9,791 nucleotides of DNA, taken from NCBI GenBank assembly GCA_016206565.1, contig JACQRG010000075.1, positions 1-9,791 on the forward strand. Reading direction: 5' to 3'. The position numbers and the translations under genes are program-made. The notes beneath the pieces are model-generated. The model was not told the DNA's origin, did no database searches, and worked only from the letters and a program-made list of their open reading frames with translations. Positions 6,161 through 9,791 of this stretch are shown in pieces (within the stretch, counting starts at the first letter, position 1; each line of letters opens with the position of its first letter). This DNA is from Candidatus Omnitrophota bacterium (GTDB taxonomy: Bacteria > Omnitrophota > Gorgyraeia > Aquiviventales > Aquiviventaceae).

Positions 6161-7506
6161 TTGGACAATCACGCTTGCTCACAGAACTCGCGAACCTGGT
6201 CAAGCGCACGCGCGCCGACGGGGTCAGCGCCTGCGCCCAGGCCGGCAGCCAGCAGGTGCTGCGCTTCGCTCATGAGGCGATCCACCAGGACGTCGCGCAG
6301 GACACGGTGATGGTCACCGTGAAGGTCATTCTCGACGGCCGCGTGGGGGTGGCGAGCGTGGACACCCTCGAGGGCGCGCGGCTGCGGCAGTGCGCCCAGG
6401 CCGCGCTCGACATCGCGGCGCACGCGCCGCCGCAGGAACCCGTGCCCCCCTTGCCGGCGCGCCACCGCCTGCGTTGGCGGGCCGATTACGTGGCCGCCAC
6501 GGCGCGCGCCGGCCCGGCGGAGTGCGTGCGCGCGGTGCAACAGCTCGTTCGCCTCTGCCGGGGCGCGGGCGCGCAGCTGGCCGGCTCGCTCATGGTCGGC
6601 GAGCGCGAGCTGGCCGTGGCGAACTCCGCGGGCACGGCCTGCCACGCCGCGTCCACGGTGTGCGGGGCCAAGCTGGTGACGATGTACCGCAAGCTCTCCG
6701 GCTACGCCAGCGGCGTGCACCGCGACTTCGCGCGGCTCAACCTTGAGGAGCTGCTGGCCCGCTCGCTGCGCCAGTCGCTGCACCGGCGGGACCCGGTCGC
6801 CGTGCCGCTGGGCGCGCACGCGGTCATCCTGGAGCCCGAGGCGGTGGCCGAGCTGCTCGAGTGGCTCGGGTACATCGGCTTCGGCGCGAAGAGTGTAGAG
6901 GAGCGCACCAGCTTCCTGGCCGGCCGCGTGGGCGAGCGGCTGCTGCATGCGGACATCACGATCCTGGATGACGGCACGGACCCGAAGAGCCTGCGCATGC
7001 CCTTTGATTACGAGGGGACTCCGAAGCGGCGCGTCGTCCTGATTGACCGGGGCACAGCGCTCGGGCCGGTGTACGATGCGGTCTACGGCATGAAGTTCGG
7101 CCATCCGTCCACCGGCCACGCCCTGCCGGCCGATGAACCGGAGGGGCCGCTGCCCCTGCACCTGGCCATCGCGCCGGGCCGCGCGCCGGCGAGCGAGCTG
7201 GTGCGCCGCTGCGAGCGGGGGTTGTGGATCCCCCGGTTCCATTACGTCAACGGCCTGCTCAACCCGCGGGAGGCGGTCATGACCGGGCTGACGCGGGAGG
7301 GGTGCTTCCTGATCGAAGACGGCAAGCTCACCGCGCCGGTGGCGACCCTGCGCTTCACGCAGAGCATCCTCGAGGCGCTGCGGCACGTGCGGGGCGTCTC
7401 GAAGGAGCGGCGGCTCGTCGGCGATCCGAGCATTGACGCCGGGTGCAAGCTCGTGCCCACGCTTTCGCTGGGCGCCTTCACCTTCACGGGGCGCTCCGCC
7501 GCATGA
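6157..7506 (+). CDS. tldE: TldE/PmbA, partner subunit of the TldD/TldE metalloprotease
   Basis: A 449-residue paralogue of TldD that lacks the HExxxH zinc motif, as TldE (PmbA) proteins do. It pairs with TldD to close the proteolytic chamber. Family marks are VLRFAHEAIHQDV (34-46) near the N-terminus, VILEPEAVAELLEWL (223-237), the segment TSFLAGRVGERLL (251-263), FDYEGTPKRRVVLIDRGT (283-300) and GLTREGCFLIEDGKL (377-391). The ATG at 6157 overlaps the tldD stop by 4 bp (ATGA), and the longer frame that begins at 6016 is just out-of-frame reading through tldD. The 3' end overlaps the PHP lipoprotein gene in the same way. Two further features are consistent with the family: the divergent N-terminal third and the highly conserved C-terminal half. 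Confidence 0.92.
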   Translation: MIGQSRLLTELANLVKRTRADGVSACAQAGSQQVLRFAHEAIHQDVAQDTVMVTVKVILDGRVGVASVDTLEGARLRQCAQAALDIAAHAPPQEPVPPLPARHRLRWRADYVAATARAGPAECVRAVQQLVRLCRGAGAQLAGSLMVGERELAVANSAGTACHAASTVCGAKLVTMYRKLSGYASGVHRDFARLNLEELLARSLRQSLHRRDPVAVPLGAHAVILEPEAVAELLEWLGYIGFGAKSVEERTSFLAGRVGERLLHADITILDDGTDPKSLRMPFDYEGTPKRRVVLIDRGTALGPVYDAVYGMKFGHPSTGHALPADEPEGPLPLHLAIAPGRAPASELVRRCERGLWIPRFHYVNGLLNPREAVMTGLTREGCFLIEDGKLTAPVATLRFTQSILEALRHVRGVSKERRLVGDPSIDAGCKLVPTLSLGAFTFTGRSAA

Positions 7507-8657
7507 GCCGGGCGCGCCGGGTCCTGGCCGTCGGCTGCGCGCTCGCAGTGTCCTGCGGCGGCTGCGCGGTGCTCACGCGCATCCCGGCCCACCTGGCCGA
7601 GCGGCTCGAGCCGCCGGCCACGCCCGCCTGGGATGACGGCTACGAGGACTACACCGGCGCCATGCACATCCACACAACTTACTCCCACGATGCGCACGGC
7701 CTCTTCGAGGACGTCGTGCGGGTGGCCAACGCCCAGGGCCTGGACTTCGTCATGCTCACCGAGCACAACACCCTGCAACCGCTGCGCGACGGCAAGCAGG
7801 GCTGGCACGGAGCGACGCTGGTCATCGTCGGCATGGAGATCTCCACCAAGGCCGGCCACTACCTGGCGTTCAACGTGACGCAGGAGGTGGACCGTTACAA
7901 GTTGACCGCCCAAGAGGTGATTGACGAGGTGAACCGCCAGGGCGGGTTCGGCTTCATCGCCCATCCCTATTTCAAAAAGCACCACTGGACCAACTGGGAT
8001 GTCACGGGCTTCACCGGCATCGAGGGCTACAATCTCGCGCACGACACCTTCGATGAGAACTGGGGCCGGCTCGCGGCGTGGGCGCTGGCGGCCTCGCCGT
8101 TGTCGTTCTACTTTTCGATCGTGGACCGGCCCTACGATCCGCTGCGCACGTGGGATGACCTCATCGCGCGGCACGGGCGGATCGTGGGCATCGGCTCCAC
8201 CGACGCGCACGAGGTGCATCTGGTGGGCGTCACGTTCGCGCCCTACGATGTGATGTTCCGGATGGCTCGCACCCACGTGCTCATACCCGGCAAGCCGCTG
8301 ACCGTCGAGGCCGTCTATGACGCGCTGCGCCGGGGCCATGCGTACTTCGCCATGGAGCTGCTGGCTGAGGCGAAGGGGTTCTCGTTTCTGGCGCAGCGCG
8401 GCTCCGAGGTGGCGGGCATCATGGGCGATGAGGTGGCGTGGCGGCCGAACCTGACGCTGAAAATCTGGCTGCCGACCGCGGCGCACCTGACGCTCTTCAA
8501 GGACGGCCAGGCGACGGCGTGGACCACGGGGCAGACGTGGGAAGTGCCGGTGGCCGAAGCCGGCGTGTACCGGGTCGAGGCCGCCCGCCACGGCAAGCCG
8601 TGGATTGTCTCGAACCCCATCTATGTCCGCGCGCCGCAGCCGACGGCTCAAGAGTAG
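7503..8657 (+). CDS. Exported PHP-domain (metal-dependent phosphoesterase-like) lipoprotein
   Basis: A 384-residue protein with a short basic N-terminus, a hydrophobic stretch and a lipobox-like end. The likely lipidated cysteine is C18 (AVSC) or C21 (CGGC), which suggests an envelope anchor. The PHP fold, a trinuclear-metal phosphoesterase, follows: HIHTTYSHDA (55-64) with H55, H57 and D63, LTEHN (86-90) with E87 and H88, E112 in GMEIST, H119 in GHYLAF, AHP (H154), and GSTDAH with D234 and H236. All metal ligands seem to be present, so it is probably active. Residues about 315-380 look like a small beta-sandwich that ends in SNPIYV, which is common in exported PHP proteins. Its ATG overlaps the tldE stop (ATGA), and its 3' end overlaps the hydrolase gene. 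The substrate is unknown; it could be a phospho-sugar, lipid or nucleotide headgroup in the periplasm. Confidence 0.85.
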   Translation: MSRARRVLAVGCALAVSCGGCAVLTRIPAHLAERLEPPATPAWDDGYEDYTGAMHIHTTYSHDAHGLFEDVVRVANAQGLDFVMLTEHNTLQPLRDGKQGWHGATLVIVGMEISTKAGHYLAFNVTQEVDRYKLTAQEVIDEVNRQGGFGFIAHPYFKKHHWTNWDVTGFTGIEGYNLAHDTFDENWGRLAAWALAASPLSFYFSIVDRPYDPLRTWDDLIARHGRIVGIGSTDAHEVHLVGVTFAPYDVMFRMARTHVLIPGKPLTVEAVYDALRRGHAYFAMELLAEAKGFSFLAQRGSEVAGIMGDEVAWRPNLTLKIWLPTAAHLTLFKDGQATAWTTGQTWEVPVAEAGVYRVEAARHGKPWIVSNPIYVRAPQPTAQE

Positions 8658-9624
8658 CGTCGCACAGGCCTGCGCCGCGCTCGCACTGTGCGGCGGATGC
8701 GCGAGCGCACCGCTGCGCACCCCGGTCGCGGCCCCGGCGCCGCTGCCCGTGGACGTGACCGCCTACTATGCCTATCCGAGCGGCCCCCGCGACGTCACCA
8801 TGCGCCTGACGCGCGAGACTAGCCGGTATCGCGAGTGGCTGGTGCAGTTTCCATTTTCGGCGCCGGCCGGCTTCACCCCGACCGAGCCGACCGTGGAGCT
8901 TGAGTGGTTCGAATCCCGGCAGGAGGGACGCCGCCCGGCCGTCCTCTTCAACCCGATCCTGGGCGGCGATTACCCGCTGGAGCGGGGCCTGTGCCGCTTC
9001 CTGGCGAGCCACGGCTTTCACGTCGCCCTGGTCCACCGCAAGACCTTGAAGATCTCGCCGGAGCACCCGGTCGAGCACCTGGAGACCCTGCTGCGCCAGG
9101 GGGTGCTGCGCATCCGGCAAGCCGTGGATTGGATGGCGCAGCAGCCGGGCGTAGACCCCGACCGGATGGGCAGCTTCGGCATCAGCATGGGCGGCATGGC
9201 CTCGGTCATGGCCGCCGCGGTGGAGCCGCGGCTGCGCGTTCATGTCGCAGCACTTGCCGGCGGCAGCCTGCCGGACATCCTGGCCACGACGCATGACACG
9301 CTTCTGACCAAACCCATGGCGCGCTACCTGGCCGCCCAGGGGCTGGACCTGGTCAGCCTGGAGGCGCGGCTGCGGGAGACTGTGCGCACCGACCCGCTGC
9401 GCCTGGCCCCCTATGTGGATCCGAGCCGCGTGCTGCTCTTCGTAGCACTGGCCGACCGCACCATCGGCACGGCCAACGCCCAGCGCCTGCGCCGGGCGCT
9501 GCGCTATCCCCGCACCATCTTCCTGCCGGCCGGCCACTACACCAGCTACCTGTTGTTGCCCTACGTGCGCCGCGAAAGCCTGCGCTTCCTGCGCCGCCAC
9601 CTGGCCTTGCAGCCGCCCTCTTGA
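8623..9624 (+). CDS. Alpha/beta-hydrolase-fold lipoprotein (esterase/dienelactone-hydrolase-like)
   Basis: A 333-residue protein with a positively charged start, a hydrophobic run and a CGGCA end (C26 as probable lipidation site), so it is likely exported and membrane-anchored. The catalytic triad of the alpha/beta-hydrolase fold is visible: the nucleophile S188 in GSFGISMGG (183-191), the acid D278 in LLFVALADRT, and H305 in LPAGHYTSY. The oxyanion segment is around FNPILGGDYP (109-118). It has a longer N-terminal region than bare esterases, with a beta-rich part from about 45 to 100. I chose the ATG at 8623; a TTG at 8605 would add six residues. Either start lies inside the preceding PHP gene, giving a 35 or 53-bp overlap in another frame. 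No Shine-Dalgarno is evident, so coupling to the PHP gene is likely. The substrate is unknown. Confidence 0.83.
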   Translation: MSARRSRRLKSSVAQACAALALCGGCASAPLRTPVAAPAPLPVDVTAYYAYPSGPRDVTMRLTRETSRYREWLVQFPFSAPAGFTPTEPTVELEWFESRQEGRRPAVLFNPILGGDYPLERGLCRFLASHGFHVALVHRKTLKISPEHPVEHLETLLRQGVLRIRQAVDWMAQQPGVDPDRMGSFGISMGGMASVMAAAVEPRLRVHVAALAGGSLPDILATTHDTLLTKPMARYLAAQGLDLVSLEARLRETVRTDPLRLAPYVDPSRVLLFVALADRTIGTANAQRLRRALRYPRTIFLPAGHYTSYLLLPYVRRESLRFLRRHLALQPPS

Positions 9625-9636
9625 CTCAGGTATACT
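9607..9636 (+). promoter_or_regulatory. Promoter candidate for the partial downstream gene
   Basis: TATACT (9631-9636), one mismatch from the -10 consensus, is preceded after 18 bp by TTGCAG (9607-9612), a modest -35. The hydrolase stop codon lies between them. It would start transcription near 9643 and give a leader of about 45 nt with the Shine-Dalgarno at 9674-9681. No clear terminator follows the hydrolase, so read-through is also possible. Confidence 0.45.
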
Positions 9637-9673
9637 TGATGATTGGGAGCCCCCCACATCCCATGCCAGCGGT

Positions 9674-9681
9674 AAAGGAGG
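9674..9681 (+). promoter_or_regulatory. Strong Shine-Dalgarno of the terminal partial gene
   Basis: AAAGGAGG lies 5 nt before the ATG at 9687. It is the only plus-strand gene in the window with such a site, which marks a new translation start and supports the reality of a frame that is mostly outside the window. Confidence 0.8.
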
Positions 9682-9686
9682 AAACT

Positions 9687-9791
9687 ATGCCCAACCGGCG
9701 GGGTTCCCTGCTCATCCTGAGCTTCCTCTTCATCAGCTTCCTCACCACGTGGGCCACCATCATGTTCCGGCAAGGCGCAACCGAGCTCTAC
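9687..9791 (+). CDS. N-terminal fragment of a membrane-anchored, pilus-assembly (PilX-like) protein
   Basis: Thirty-five codons are visible and the frame runs off the window edge. The protein begins with MPNRRGSLLIL, a short basic head, then a hydrophobic helix from about residue 7 to 26, followed by FRQGATELY, where the conserved acidic and tyrosine residues begin the periplasmic part. This layout resembles PilX or pseudopilin-related N-termini (RRG-S/A-LLI followed by a long helix), but the classical GF[ST]LxE cleavage signature is not present. It may therefore be a non-processed minor component or an unrelated single-span protein. Strong support for the start comes from the Shine-Dalgarno and the promoter candidate. 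The family call is tentative because the rest of the gene is missing. Confidence 0.5.
   Translation, partial: MPNRRGSLLILSFLFISFLTTWATIMFRQGATELY

Noticed and set aside
6169..8720. Long open frames (405 and 492 codons) on the minus strand opposite tldE and the PHP gene
   Set aside because: They are antisense shadows in GC-rich DNA. Their translations are low-complexity, rich in R, H, A, G and Q, and lack recognisable motifs, while the plus-strand frames carry clear family signatures.
8497..9657. 386-codon minus-strand frame opposite the alpha/beta-hydrolase
   Set aside because: Its translation is biased and repetitive in H, Q, A and G, with no domain. The plus-strand frame has a complete catalytic triad and signal sequence.

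Overview
The window is gene-dense, strongly GC-rich bacterial chromosomal DNA, apparently from a diderm (Gram-negative-type) bacterium. Two genes carry Sec/lipoprotein-like N-termini, and HtpX and the TldD/TldE pair are typical chromosomal housekeeping genes. Nothing here fixes the phylum. The mix of a B12-dependent ribonucleotide reductase, a permuted ATP-grasp and many poorly characterised enzymes suits an uncultivated environmental lineage, but that is a guess. I see no transposase, integrase, phage gene, CRISPR array, tRNA or rRNA.

Left half, minus strand. Position 1 cuts through nrdJ (adenosylcobalamin-dependent ribonucleotide reductase), of which only the first 204 codons are present. 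It is preceded by a roughly 180-bp leader with its own promoter and a perfect 20-bp palindrome. To its right, and read toward it, lies a compact run of four genes that starts near 4654. In order of transcription these are a circularly permuted ATP-grasp ligase-like protein, a DEDDy-type 3'-5' exonuclease with what looks like a C-terminal WYL domain, a small metallo-beta-lactamase-fold hydrolase related to RNase Z, and the membrane protease HtpX. The first two genes overlap by 8 bp, the next pair is 2 nt apart, and htpX follows after 39 nt.

Right half, plus strand. A 42-bp AT-rich gap separates the ATP-grasp gene from a divergent run of tldD, tldE, a PHP-fold phosphoesterase-like lipoprotein and an alpha/beta-hydrolase-like lipoprotein. 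These overlap by 4, 4 and about 35 bp, so they are probably translationally coupled. TldD/TldE form a metalloprotease that digests unfolded or modified peptides. The two exported enzymes next to it have no obvious substrate. After the hydrolase there is a fresh promoter-like sequence and a perfect ribosome binding site, then the first 35 codons of a membrane-anchored protein resembling pilus-assembly (PilX-like) N-termini.

The least ordinary features are the exonuclease-WYL fusion, its co-transcription with a nucleic-acid-type MBL hydrolase and an ATP-grasp enzyme, and the palindromic nrdJ leader. None of these amounts to proof of a new system.
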